From UBA724 sp964229545 (GTDB lineage Bacteria; Bacteroidota; Bacteroidia; Flavobacteriales; Flavobacteriaceae): a DNA stretch of 11,137 bases. Position numbers and translations under genes: made by a program. Below, piece by piece: positions 1 through 6,701 of this stretch. The stretch spans positions 1 through 11,137 of the forward strand of contig CAXRDP010000084.1 of assembly GCA_964229545.1 (NCBI GenBank). Reading direction: 5' to 3'. The notes beneath the pieces were generated by a model that was not told where the DNA came from, ran no database searches, and was given only the letters and a program-made list of their open reading frames with translations. How positions within the stretch are numbered: position 1 is the stretch's first letter; the number at the start of each line of letters is the position of its first letter.

Positions 1-12
1 TATGCGTTCATC

Positions 13-912
13 TTATTTTTTTTGATATCGTATGAAACTAAATGCGTAAGCATGGTTGTCGTCTGCCGGGTGTTCTTCTCGCCATACTTCTTCCCACAGT
101 TGTGGGTCGATTTCAGGGAAAAAAGTATCGGCTTCAAATTCGCCGTGCACACGGGTAAGCTCAATTTCATGACCGACTTCCATAGCTTGGGCATAGATTT
201 CACCACCTCCACTGATAAAAGGGCGCGGGTCGGACTGCGCTACTTTGATGGCAGCATCCAAAGAGTTGACAACCACTGTGTTCTCTGCACTATAGTCAGG
301 CTGTCGTGTGATAACCACATTGGTGCGGTTGGGCAATGCCTTGGGCATGGACTCAAAAGTTTTGCGTCCCATAATCACATGATGCCCTTTGGTGAGGTTT
401 TTAAAATGTTTTAAATCATCAGACAAGTGCCAGATGAGTTGGTTGTCTTTGCCCAAAGCGTTGTTGGTGGCAGCCGCGGCAATGAGGGTGATGCGTTGTT
501 GGGTTTGGGGTTCTTGATGCCATTCGGACTGCGCTTTTAGGGTTGCTTCTTTATCCAATTCTCTTTTGATTTGTTCGATTCGTGTTTGTTGGAGGGATAC
601 CAATTGTTTGATTTGCGCTTGTTCCCAAGCTTTGCCCATAAATCGGTGGGTGACAAACACCTGAAAACTGTGAAGCAACAGCCCCACAAGCCATAGCAAT
701 GCCACACTGACTACCCATGGATACCCAAAAGGAGTGACTGTCTCTCCATAGCCCAAACCTATATTGACAATCACCAACACCAAGCTGACAAACAAAAAAG
801 CTATAAAATGATAATACAAGCGCTTTTTTTGACGTATGCGACTTTGGGCATTTTCGACCATGGCAATTTGCTGGTCGTCGATAGTGGTTTTTTGTTTTTG
901 TTTAAAAAACAT
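13..912 (-). CDS. folA: 2TM-domain / dihydrofolate reductase fusion protein
   Basis: The C-terminal half (about residues 141-299) is a complete dihydrofolate reductase, which reduces dihydrofolate to tetrahydrofolate with NADPH. Visible landmarks are the ITLIAAAATNNALG start strand, W161 and D166 in WHLSDDLKHF (matching E. coli Trp22 and catalytic Asp27), MGRKTFES at 181-188, and the cofactor-loop motif GGGEIY at 235-240. The N-terminal part (about 1-110) is a 2TM domain: a basic stretch (RIRQKKR), membrane helices near 34-54 and 65-87 joined by a short loop, then a polar helix with WEQAQIKQ. A charged, probably coiled-coil linker (94-130) joins the halves. The positive-inside rule puts both termini, and so the enzyme, in the cytoplasm. 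The single frame has no Met between residue 92 and the DHFR domain, so a separate DHFR start is unlikely. Length is 299 residues against about 160 for ordinary DHFR. It lies 43 nt downstream of thyA, whose product dihydrofolate it recycles. Domain calls are firm; a functional role for the membrane anchor is inference. Confidence 0.92.
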   Translation of the reverse strand: MFFKQKQKTTIDDQQIAMVENAQSRIRQKKRLYYHFIAFLFVSLVLVIVNIGLGYGETVTPFGYPWVVSVALLWLVGLLLHSFQVFVTHRFMGKAWEQAQIKQLVSLQQTRIEQIKRELDKEATLKAQSEWHQEPQTQQRITLIAAAATNNALGKDNQLIWHLSDDLKHFKNLTKGHHVIMGRKTFESMPKALPNRTNVVITRQPDYSAENTVVVNSLDAAIKVAQSDPRPFISGGGEIYAQAMEVGHEIELTRVHGEFEADTFFPEIDPQLWEEVWREEHPADDNHAYAFSFIRYQKK

Positions 913-955
913 AGTGTCTGAAACAGGATGCTAAAATAGCTAATAGTATCAAATA

Positions 956-1780
956 CTACACAGCCACTACGCCTTTAATATGTGGATGTGGGTCATAGTT
1001 TTCAATGGTAAAGTCATCAAAATCAAAGTCAAAAATATCTGTCTTGTCAGGGTTGATTTTGAGTGTGGGCAAAGACCGAGGGGTTCTGCTGAGTTGTAGC
1101 TCCAGTTGTTCCATATGGTTGGTGTAGATATGTGCGTCGCCAAACGTATGGATAAAATCCCCGGGTTGGTAGCCGCAGGCTTGTGCCATCATATGGGTAA
1201 ACAAGGCATAGGAAGCGATGTTAAAAGGCACGCCTAAAAAGATATCGGCACTGCGTTGATACAGCTGGCACGAAAGTTTTCCGTCGGCCACATAAAACTG
1301 AAAAAAAGCATGGCAAGGAGGTAGAGCGGCTTTGCCGTTGGCCACATTTTCAGAAAAAGATTTGGATGTGTCTGGCAGTACGGAGGGGTTCCAGGCAGAG
1401 ACCAACATACGGCGGCTGTCGGGATTGTGTTTGAGGGTGTGGATTACTTCTTTGATTTGGTCGATTCCTTCATTGTTCCAGTTGCGCCATTGGTGACCAT
1501 AAACCGGTCCTAAATCCCCATTTTCGTCGGCCCATTCGTTCCATATACGCACACCGTTTTCGGTGAGGTAGTCTATGTTCGTGTCTCCTTTTAAAAACCA
1601 TAGCAACTCATAGATGATGGATTTGAGGTGCAGTTTTTTTGTGGTCACCATAGGGAATCCCTCACTGAGGTCAAAGCGCATTTGATAACCAAATACACTC
1701 TTGGTTCCTGTTCCTGTCCGATCCGATTTCTCAACCCCATGATCCAACACATGTCGAACCAAATCCAAGTACTGCTTCAT
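956..1780 (-). CDS. thyA: thymidylate synthase
   Basis: This is a folate-dependent thymidylate synthase, which methylates dUMP to dTMP using methylene-tetrahydrofolate and releases dihydrofolate in the cytoplasm. The catalytic cysteine is C156 in LPPCHAFFQFYVADG, followed by the substrate-binding stretch CQLYQRSADIFLGVPFNIAS (171-190). R21 near the N terminus matches the phosphate-binding arginine, and FGDAHIYTNH (213-222) and YDPHPHIKG (262-270) close the active site. At 274 residues it is about 10 longer than E. coli ThyA. The extra length falls in a segment around 132-153, between SAWN and the catalytic loop. The gene sits between nupC (83 nt upstream) and the 2TM-DHFR gene (43 nt downstream), giving the usual dTMP-cycle pair. 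The ATG start matches the family N terminus (MKQYLDLVRHVLDHG). The upstream gap has only a weak promoter-like TATTTTTA at 1794-1801, so read-through from nupC is possible. Confidence 0.98.
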   Translation of the reverse strand: MKQYLDLVRHVLDHGVEKSDRTGTGTKSVFGYQMRFDLSEGFPMVTTKKLHLKSIIYELLWFLKGDTNIDYLTENGVRIWNEWADENGDLGPVYGHQWRNWNNEGIDQIKEVIHTLKHNPDSRRMLVSAWNPSVLPDTSKSFSENVANGKAALPPCHAFFQFYVADGKLSCQLYQRSADIFLGVPFNIASYALFTHMMAQACGYQPGDFIHTFGDAHIYTNHMEQLELQLSRTPRSLPTLKINPDKTDIFDFDFDDFTIENYDPHPHIKGVVAV

Positions 1781-1863
1781 TCAGAATTTTTTCTAAAAAT
1801 ACAATCCAAACACAATGTATAATGTGTTACCATAAAAAACTTTTCAAAGCCTTTTCCACCATA

Positions 1864-3210
1864 TTATCCGATAATGGCACCGGCAATGATAGCAGATAGT
1901 ATCGATGCCAAGGTGCCACCGATAAGCGCACGAACACCAAACTTAGAGAGCACCTTTCTTTGACCGGGTGCCAAGGAACCGATACCTCCTATTTGGATTC
2001 CGATTGAGGCAAAGTTGGCAAACCCACACAACATATAGGTAGCCATGATGACTGATTTCTCGTATTGAAGGTGGATTAAATTCATAGGATTTTTAAGTTC
2101 GGCAAGTTGGATATAGCCCACAAATTCGCTTGCCGCCAGTTTGATTCCCAGCAACTGCCCCATGGGCATGATGTCGGGAGTGGGTACACCCATAATCCAC
2201 ATTAGGGGTGCAAAAATACTTCCCAATATTGCCTCCAAAGAAAAACTGTCATATAAAGTGTTTGCGGCAAACCAATCGTTGAGGTGGGTCCAATCGCCTA
2301 TCCAGCCCAAAATACCGTTTGTCATGGCAATCAGGGCCACAAACACCAACAACATCCCCCCTATGGTGGCGGCCAAACGCAATCCTTCTACAGTTCCGTT
2401 TGAAATGGCATCTAGCGCATTAGTGCCAATTTTATCCATGGACACATTGACTTCGTTGTCAATGGTTTCGGTTTGGGGGTATAGGATTTTTGAAACCACG
2501 ATTGCTCCCGGAGCAGCCATAACCGAGGCAGCCAGCAGATGTTTGGCAAACTCGAGCCGCATCTGTGGGTCATCACCTCCCAAAAAACCGATGTAAGCAG
2601 CCAACACACCTCCTGCCACGGTGGCCATCCCTCCAATCATGACCAGCAGAATTTCTGATTTGGTCATTTTTTCAAGGTAGGCTTTGATCATCAAAGGGGC
2701 TTCAGTTTGTCCTAAAAAAATGTTACCGATAACCGATAAGCTTTCTGCTCCTGATATTTTAAGGAATTTTGTAATGGCAAGTGCCAACATTCGCACCACA
2801 AATTGTATGATCCCTAAGTAGAACAAAAGTGAAGTTAGTGCCGCAAAAAAGACAATAGTAGGGAGGATCTGAAAGACAAAAATATACCCATAGGTGTCTG
2901 TGTTCATCAAATCTCCAAATAGAAAAGCACTGCCCGCATTGGTAAAATCCAGAATACTGACAAACACTTTCCCCATGGCTTCAAAAGCCCCTTGCACCCA
3001 AGACACCTTAAGGATGCCAATGGCTAGAATAAGTTGAAGAGCAAGCCCTAAACCCACAGTCTTCCAGGCGATTTTCTTTCTATTGGCACTGCAGGCCAAT
3101 GCAATAATTATCACTACAAAAAGTCCCAACACACCGCGAAGTATTCCCTCTGTGGTGATTCCGCTACTTGGCACCAAAATATCTTGGCCTAGCATTCCTA
3201 TGATTCCCAT
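1864..3210 (-). CDS. nupC: concentrative nucleoside transporter, CNT/NupC family
   Basis: This is an inner-membrane nucleoside importer of the CNT family, which moves nucleosides into the cell with Na+ or H+. The protein is very hydrophobic throughout (448 residues). It carries the family signature GNIFLGQTEAPL at 162-173, whose QTE (168-170) corresponds to the nucleoside-contacting residues in structurally characterised members. The second half-site motif GFANFASIGIQIGGIG lies at 396-411. It is somewhat longer than E. coli NupC (about 400), and the GQTEAP form resembles Vibrio and animal CNTs, so Na+ coupling is likely but not proven. The start lies 5 nt after the nuclease gene's stop, indicating co-transcription and perhaps translational coupling. 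Together with thyA and DHFR downstream, the context suggests pyrimidine nucleoside salvage. ATG codons at residues 1 and 6 are both possible starts; the first was kept. Confidence 0.95.
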   Translation of the reverse strand: MGIIGMLGQDILVPSSGITTEGILRGVLGLFVVIIIALACSANRKKIAWKTVGLGLALQLILAIGILKVSWVQGAFEAMGKVFVSILDFTNAGSAFLFGDLMNTDTYGYIFVFQILPTIVFFAALTSLLFYLGIIQFVVRMLALAITKFLKISGAESLSVIGNIFLGQTEAPLMIKAYLEKMTKSEILLVMIGGMATVAGGVLAAYIGFLGGDDPQMRLEFAKHLLAASVMAAPGAIVVSKILYPQTETIDNEVNVSMDKIGTNALDAISNGTVEGLRLAATIGGMLLVFVALIAMTNGILGWIGDWTHLNDWFAANTLYDSFSLEAILGSIFAPLMWIMGVPTPDIMPMGQLLGIKLAASEFVGYIQLAELKNPMNLIHLQYEKSVIMATYMLCGFANFASIGIQIGGIGSLAPGQRKVLSKFGVRALIGGTLASILSAIIAGAIIG

Positions 3211-3215
3211 CGATT

Positions 3216-3803
3216 CTATTTATTCTCAGTTCGTTTAGAAATTTCGTCTCGCAAGCGTACGGCCATTTCGTAGTCTTCTTTTTTGACTGCTTTCTTAATG
3301 GCTGTCTGTAGCTCTTCGACACTCAAACGGCTAAGATCTTGGGGTTTGTTCTGGGGAGGTTCTTTTTTTGGAGTTGTTTCCTGATCGGAATCCTCCATGG
3401 TAATACCTGCTTTTTCAAGCACAAGATTGTGGGCAAATATGGGTGCTTGAAAACGAAGTGCAAGAGATATTGCATCGGAAGTTCGTGAGTCTATGATCTC
3501 TTCGATTTTGTCGCGTTCGCAAATCAAACTGGAGTAAAAGACCCCATCGACCAGTTTTTGGATAATCACTCGCTTGATATTAATGTCAAAACGCATGGAA
3601 AAATTTCGAAACAAATCATGTGTAAAGGGGCGTTGCAGTTGAATGTCTTTGTCTAGGGCAACAGCTATGGATTGAGCTTCAAATTCACCTATGACAACAG
3701 GCAGTTTACGTTCGCCATCCACTTCATCCAAAATAAGCGCATAAGCCCCACTTTGGTTTTGGCTATACGAAATTCGGTTAACACGCAATTGGATCAGGCT
3801 CAT
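3216..3803 (-). CDS. bifunctional nuclease (DUF151/BFN) family protein with C-terminal UVR motif
   Basis: The N-terminal domain (about residues 1-135 from the ATG at 3803) is a BFN/DUF151 domain, a family with reported DNase and RNase activity. Typical segments are LPVVIGEFEAQSIA, RPFTHDLF and a conserved SRTSDAISLALR stretch. A low-complexity acidic and proline-rich linker (about 137-157) leads to a C-terminal UVR motif, AIKKAVKKEDYEMAVRLRDEI, the helical hairpin used by UvrB, UvrC and other partners for protein contacts. I chose ATG 3803 (195 residues, beginning MSLIQLRVNRIS). The longer frame to 3818 starts with TTG and adds only MFTFF, and the family normally begins with the strand LxVxxI. 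It lies 52 nt after etfA and 5 nt before nupC in a likely operon. The true substrate in this lineage is unknown; a role in supplying nucleosides to the adjacent transporter is speculation. Confidence 0.88.
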   Translation of the reverse strand: MSLIQLRVNRISYSQNQSGAYALILDEVDGERKLPVVIGEFEAQSIAVALDKDIQLQRPFTHDLFRNFSMRFDINIKRVIIQKLVDGVFYSSLICERDKIEEIIDSRTSDAISLALRFQAPIFAHNLVLEKAGITMEDSDQETTPKKEPPQNKPQDLSRLSVEELQTAIKKAVKKEDYEMAVRLRDEISKRTENK

Positions 3804-3814
3804 AAAAAAAGTAA

Positions 3815-3830
3815 ACAACTAACAAGTTGT
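3815..3830. repeat. small inverted repeat upstream of nuclease gene
   Basis: ACAACT and AGTTGT form a perfect 6-bp inverted repeat around the 4-nt loop AACA. It lies 12 nt upstream of the chosen ATG (3803) and covers the rival TTG start at 3818. As RNA it would be a short AT-rich hairpin in the etfA-nuclease gap. It is too weak and lacks the T-tract of a terminator; a role in limiting initiation is only a guess. Confidence 0.35.
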
Positions 3831-3855
3831 CATCTAAAATATGGAAAATAGCTGA

Positions 3856-4815
3856 TTAAACAGCGCCTGCTTGTAAAGCTTTTAATTTTTCTGTGAGTCG
3901 AGGCACCACATCAAAGGCATCACCAACGATGCCATAGTCTGCCGCTTTAAAAAAGGGCGCCTCAGGATCGGTGTTGATGACCACCTTGATTTTGGAAGCG
4001 TTAATTCCTGCCAAATGCTGGATAGCACCCGAAATGCCGATGGCAAAATAAAGATTGGTAGCCACTGGTTTTCCGGTTTGACCCACATGTTCACTATGCG
4101 GTCGCCAACCCATATCAGACACAGGTTTTGAGCATGCGGTAGCAGCACCTAAAACATCGGCCAACTCCTCAATCATACCCCAATTTTCAGGGCCTTTGAG
4201 TCCACGGCCCCCTGAAACCACCACATCTGCATCTGCGATAGAAGCCTTGCCAGTGGTTTGAGATACTTCGGTTTGGGTTGTAGTTTGTTCGGGTAGGTCG
4301 GGTTGAAACTCCACAACCTCCGAGCTGACTTGGTTTTCAACGGCCCCAAATGCGTTGGTAGACAATCCCAAAATACTAACGTCTGAATGTAGGGAAGTAT
4401 ATGAAAAAGCCTTGTTGCTGAATGCAGTGCGTTTGACAGAAAGTTCATTTTCAAATTTCGGCAGTGCCACCACATTAGATACATAAGCTGCATCGAGTTT
4501 GGCGGCAAGCATCCCTGCCATGTATTTGGCGTTGGCACTGCTGCTTAATACAATGATTTTCGCCTCTTCTTGTTTGGCGGCTTGCGCCACAATCTCTGCA
4601 TGTATGGCTGCATCAAAAAAATCAAAGGACAATTTTGTAGTCAGGATTTTTTCGGCTCCATGATACCCCAATTCTTGAGGCGCATTGCAATTGATGGCCA
4701 CTGCTGAGAGGCTAGCGTTTTGTTGGTCAGCTATGGCCTTGGCATAGGAAACCACCTCGGCAGCATTTTTTTTTAACTTCCCGTTTTCGGATTCGGCAAC
4801 TACAAGTATGGACAT
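3856..4815 (-). CDS. etfA: electron transfer flavoprotein subunit alpha
   Basis: This is the alpha (FAD-binding) subunit of electron transfer flavoprotein, which takes electrons from acyl-CoA and similar dehydrogenases and passes them towards the quinone pool. The N-terminal alpha/beta domain occupies about 1-170, followed by a Thr/Gln-rich linker (175-190) and the FAD-binding C-terminal domain (195-319). Diagnostic stretches are SGGRG (201-205), HVGQTGKPVA (243-252) and LYFAIGISGAIQHLAGI (255-271), the ETF-alpha signature, followed by INTDPEAPFFKAADYGIVGD. Length (319) is normal for the family. The ATG start matches the standard MSILVVAES N terminus. It lies 11 nt downstream of etfB, forming the usual etfBA pair, and is followed by the nuclease gene. 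No ETF:quinone oxidoreductase or acyl-CoA dehydrogenase gene is in the window, so the electron partners are not visible here. Confidence 0.97.
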   Translation of the reverse strand: MSILVVAESENGKLKKNAAEVVSYAKAIADQQNASLSAVAINCNAPQELGYHGAEKILTTKLSFDFFDAAIHAEIVAQAAKQEEAKIIVLSSSANAKYMAGMLAAKLDAAYVSNVVALPKFENELSVKRTAFSNKAFSYTSLHSDVSILGLSTNAFGAVENQVSSEVVEFQPDLPEQTTTQTEVSQTTGKASIADADVVVSGGRGLKGPENWGMIEELADVLGAATACSKPVSDMGWRPHSEHVGQTGKPVATNLYFAIGISGAIQHLAGINASKIKVVINTDPEAPFFKAADYGIVGDAFDVVPRLTEKLKALQAGAV

Positions 4816-4826
4816 AATAAGTGTGT

Positions 4827-5573
4827 TTAAAGAACTTTGGCTTCGTTTTGCAATAGATTGATGAGTTGATCAAGATCATCGGCAGGTATCAGTTTTACCT
4901 CAGCTTTTGGAGCCGGTTTTTCAAACTTAGTTACCGATGTTTTGGTAGATAATGGCTGCGGAGCTACTACTTCAAAGGGTTTTTGACGAGCCTGCATAAT
5001 ACCCCGCATGTTGGGAATTTTCAGGTCTGTTTCCTCAACCAAACCCTTTTGGGCACCTATTACTAAAGGCAGTTTGGTCGATAAAGTTTCAGAACCACCA
5101 TCCATTTCACGTATGGCGACTGCCTCTTGGCCATTGATATTCAAACCTACACAAGTGTTTACAAATGAATAACCCAACATAGAGGCCAACATTCCAGGAA
5201 CCATGCCTCCATTGTAATCAATAGACTCTCTTCCGGCGATGATTAAATCATAAGGATTTTCTTGCACATAAGCAGCTATCTGATTGGCTACTAAAAAACC
5301 ATCGGCAGGTTCAGTGTCAATACGGACGGCTTTATCTGCCCCTATGGCCAATGCCTTACGCAGGGTGGGGTCAGCATCGGCCTTTCCCACATGCAACACG
5401 TCTACCGTGGCACCTTGTTGTTCCTTAAACCATATAGCACGGGTGAGCCCAAACTCATCGTTGGGGTTAATGACAAATTGTACGCCTTGTTTGTCAAACA
5501 AAGTGTCGTTTTCAGTAAAATTGATCTTGGATGTGGTATCGGGAACGTTGCTTATGCAAACAAGTATTTTCAT
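4827..5573 (-). CDS. etfB: electron transfer flavoprotein subunit beta
   Basis: This is the beta subunit of electron transfer flavoprotein, which pairs with the etfA product and normally binds AMP structurally. The N terminus MKILVCISNVPDTTSKI is the family standard. INPNDEFGLTRAI (35-47) and the helix ADPTLRKALAIGADKAVRI (67-85) match the adenine-nucleotide fold, and REMDGGSETLSTKLPLVIGA (155-174) is the ETF-beta signature. The last 40 or so residues (from about 208) form a charged C-terminal arm of the kind that wraps around ETF-alpha. Length (248) is normal. It is the first gene of the minus-strand block, divergent from pdhB across 131 nt. A weak TAnnTTTG-like box (TATATTTA, 5592-5599) lies 18 nt before the ATG, the same geometry as the pdhB promoter on the other strand. 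The 24-bp palindrome at 5613-5636 would overlap its -33 region. Confidence 0.96.
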   Translation of the reverse strand: MKILVCISNVPDTTSKINFTENDTLFDKQGVQFVINPNDEFGLTRAIWFKEQQGATVDVLHVGKADADPTLRKALAIGADKAVRIDTEPADGFLVANQIAAYVQENPYDLIIAGRESIDYNGGMVPGMLASMLGYSFVNTCVGLNINGQEAVAIREMDGGSETLSTKLPLVIGAQKGLVEETDLKIPNMRGIMQARQKPFEVVAPQPLSTKTSVTKFEKPAPKAEVKLIPADDLDQLINLLQNEAKVL

Positions 5574-5591
5574 TGAAAAATTATTGGTTGG

Positions 5592-5599
5592 TAAATATA
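5592..5599 (-). promoter_or_regulatory. candidate -7 element for etfB
   Basis: Read on the minus strand the bases are TATATTTA, one mismatch from the Bacteroidota -7 consensus TAnnTTTG, ending 18 nt upstream of the etfB ATG. No TTTG is visible at -33; that position falls within the neighbouring palindrome. The spacing to the start supports it, but the match is imperfect. Confidence 0.35.
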
Positions 5600-5612
5600 C
5601 AAAAAAGACACT

Positions 5613-5636
5613 AAATACTATGCACGCATAGTATTT
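5613..5636. promoter_or_regulatory. 24-bp palindrome, probable operator in the etfB/pdhB divergent region
   Basis: AAATACTATGC (5613-5623) and GCATAGTATTT (5626-5636) are perfect reverse complements around the 2-nt centre AC. This is a dyad of about two helical turns, as expected for a dimeric regulator. It lies 40 nt upstream of the etfB start, where that gene's -33 element should be, and 18 nt upstream of the pdhB -33 element. It can also be drawn as a 10-bp hairpin with loop CACG followed by five Ts, but no gene runs into it from either side, so a terminator role is unlikely. The identity of the binding protein is unknown. Confidence 0.6.
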
Positions 5637-5654
5637 TTATTGAGCTGTAAAAAA

Positions 5655-5686
5655 TTGCCAAAATGGTTTTATTATTGCTATTTTTG
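5655..5686 (+). promoter_or_regulatory. Bacteroidota-type promoter of pdhB
   Basis: An exact TAnnTTTG -7 element, TATTTTTG, lies at 5679-5686, with TTG at 5655-5657 as -33 element and a 21-nt gap. Transcription would start a few bases downstream, giving a very short A-rich leader before the ATG at 5705. The upstream in-frame ATG at 5663 lies between the two promoter elements and so would not be in the transcript. Confidence 0.65.
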
Positions 5687-5704
5687 CGCAGTCAAAAAAA
5701 AAGC

Positions 5705-6679
5705 ATGAGAACCATCCAGTTTAGAGAAGCCATATGCGAGGCGATGTCGGAGGAAATGCGCAGAGATGAAAGCATTTATCTGATGGGTGAGGAAGTTGCC
5801 GAATACAATGGTGCCTACAAAGCCTCTAAAGGTATGTTGGATGAGTTTGGCGCAAAACGTGTCATTGATACACCCATTTCTGAATTGGGATTTGCGGGTA
5901 TTGGTGTAGGTTCTACCATGACAGGAAACCGACCTATCATTGAATTTATGACCTTCAACTTTGCTTTGGTAGGGATTGATCAAATCATCAACAATGCTGC
6001 CAAGATTCGCCAAATGTCTGGTGGTCAATTCCCTTGCCCCATCGTTTTTAGAGGCCCCACAGCTTCCGCAGGTCAGTTGGCGGCGACGCATTCACAAGCT
6101 TTTGAAAGCTGGTATGCCAATTGTCCCGGGCTCAAAGTGATTGTGCCTTCTAATCCCTACGATGCCAAAGGTTTGCTAAAAGCTGCGATCCGTGATGATG
6201 ACCCTGTTATTTTTATGGAGTCAGAGCAAATGTATGGAGACAAGGGCGAAGTTCCCGAAGGTGAGTATGTGTTGCCCATTGGGGTGGCAGATGTCAAGCG
6301 ACAAGGAACTGATGTGACAGTTGTTTCCTTTGGAAAAATATTTAAAGAAGCCACTGCAGCTGCAGACATGCTTGCCAAAGAAAATATTTCTTGCGAACTG
6401 ATAGATTTGCGCACTGTCAGACCTTTGGATATCAATACCATCATTGAATCTGTAAAGAAGACCAATCGTTTGGTTATTTTGGAAGAAGCATGGCCTTTTG
6501 GCAACGTTTCAACCGAAATTACTTATCAGGTGCAAAACCAAGCTTTTGATTATTTAGATGCCCCTATAATTAAAATTAATACCGCAGATACCCCGGCGCC
6601 TTATTCACCTGTTCTTTTGGATGAGTGGCTGCCCAACCGTGATGATGTGGTCAAAGCCGTTAAAAAAGTTTTACTCTAA
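5705..6679 (+). CDS. pdhB: pyruvate dehydrogenase E1 component subunit beta
   Basis: This is the beta subunit of the alpha2beta2 E1 component of pyruvate dehydrogenase, which decarboxylates pyruvate with thiamine diphosphate and feeds acetyl units to E2. The pyrimidine-binding transketolase domain covers about 3-178, with MGEEVAEYNGAY at 27-38 holding the thiamine-activating glutamate, RVIDTPISELGFAGI at 52-66, FMTFNFALVGIDQIINNAAK at 81-100 and H129 in THSQ. The transketolase C-terminal domain follows from about 190 (DLRTVRPLD at 234-242, EEAWPFGNVSTEI at 260-272). It is strikingly like mitochondrial PDHB and is the acetyl-transferring type. The start was set at 5705 (324 residues, MRTIQFREA); a longer frame from 5663 adds 14 hydrophobic and basic residues encoded by the promoter itself. 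E1 alpha and E2 genes are not adjacent, so the subunit is encoded apart from its partners. hppA follows after 22 nt. Confidence 0.96.
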   Translation: MRTIQFREAICEAMSEEMRRDESIYLMGEEVAEYNGAYKASKGMLDEFGAKRVIDTPISELGFAGIGVGSTMTGNRPIIEFMTFNFALVGIDQIINNAAKIRQMSGGQFPCPIVFRGPTASAGQLAATHSQAFESWYANCPGLKVIVPSNPYDAKGLLKAAIRDDDPVIFMESEQMYGDKGEVPEGEYVLPIGVADVKRQGTDVTVVSFGKIFKEATAAADMLAKENISCELIDLRTVRPLDINTIIESVKKTNRLVILEEAWPFGNVSTEITYQVQNQAFDYLDAPIIKINTADTPAPYSPVLLDEWLPNRDDVVKAVKKVLL

Positions 6680-6701
6680 GATTTAAATCAACATTATAGA
6701 C

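Noticed and set aside
22..414. 130-residue plus-strand frame opposite the DHFR domain
   Set aside because: It is an antisense shadow of a well-supported DHFR coding region, with composition unlike a protein family I recognise and no promoter or family start.
944..958. TAGTAT/ATACTA inverted repeat over the thyA stop codon
   Set aside because: It is a six-base AT-only stem with a 3-nt loop and no T-tract on the reading strand; too weak to call a terminator.
1810..1827. ACACA...TGTGT dyad in the nupC-thyA gap
   Set aside because: The arms are only 5 bp around an AT-rich centre, with no good promoter nearby; likely chance.
2141..2596. 151-residue plus-strand frame inside nupC
   Set aside because: It is an antisense shadow of the transporter, whose signature motifs are intact on the minus strand.
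5284..5631. Plus-strand frame across the etfB 5' end and divergent region
   Set aside because: It overlaps a clear etfB and the palindrome/promoter region, and has no recognisable domain.
6680..6689. GATTTAAATC palindrome between pdhB and hppA
   Set aside because: A 10-bp AT-rich palindrome in a 22-nt gap, with no promoter elements to act on.
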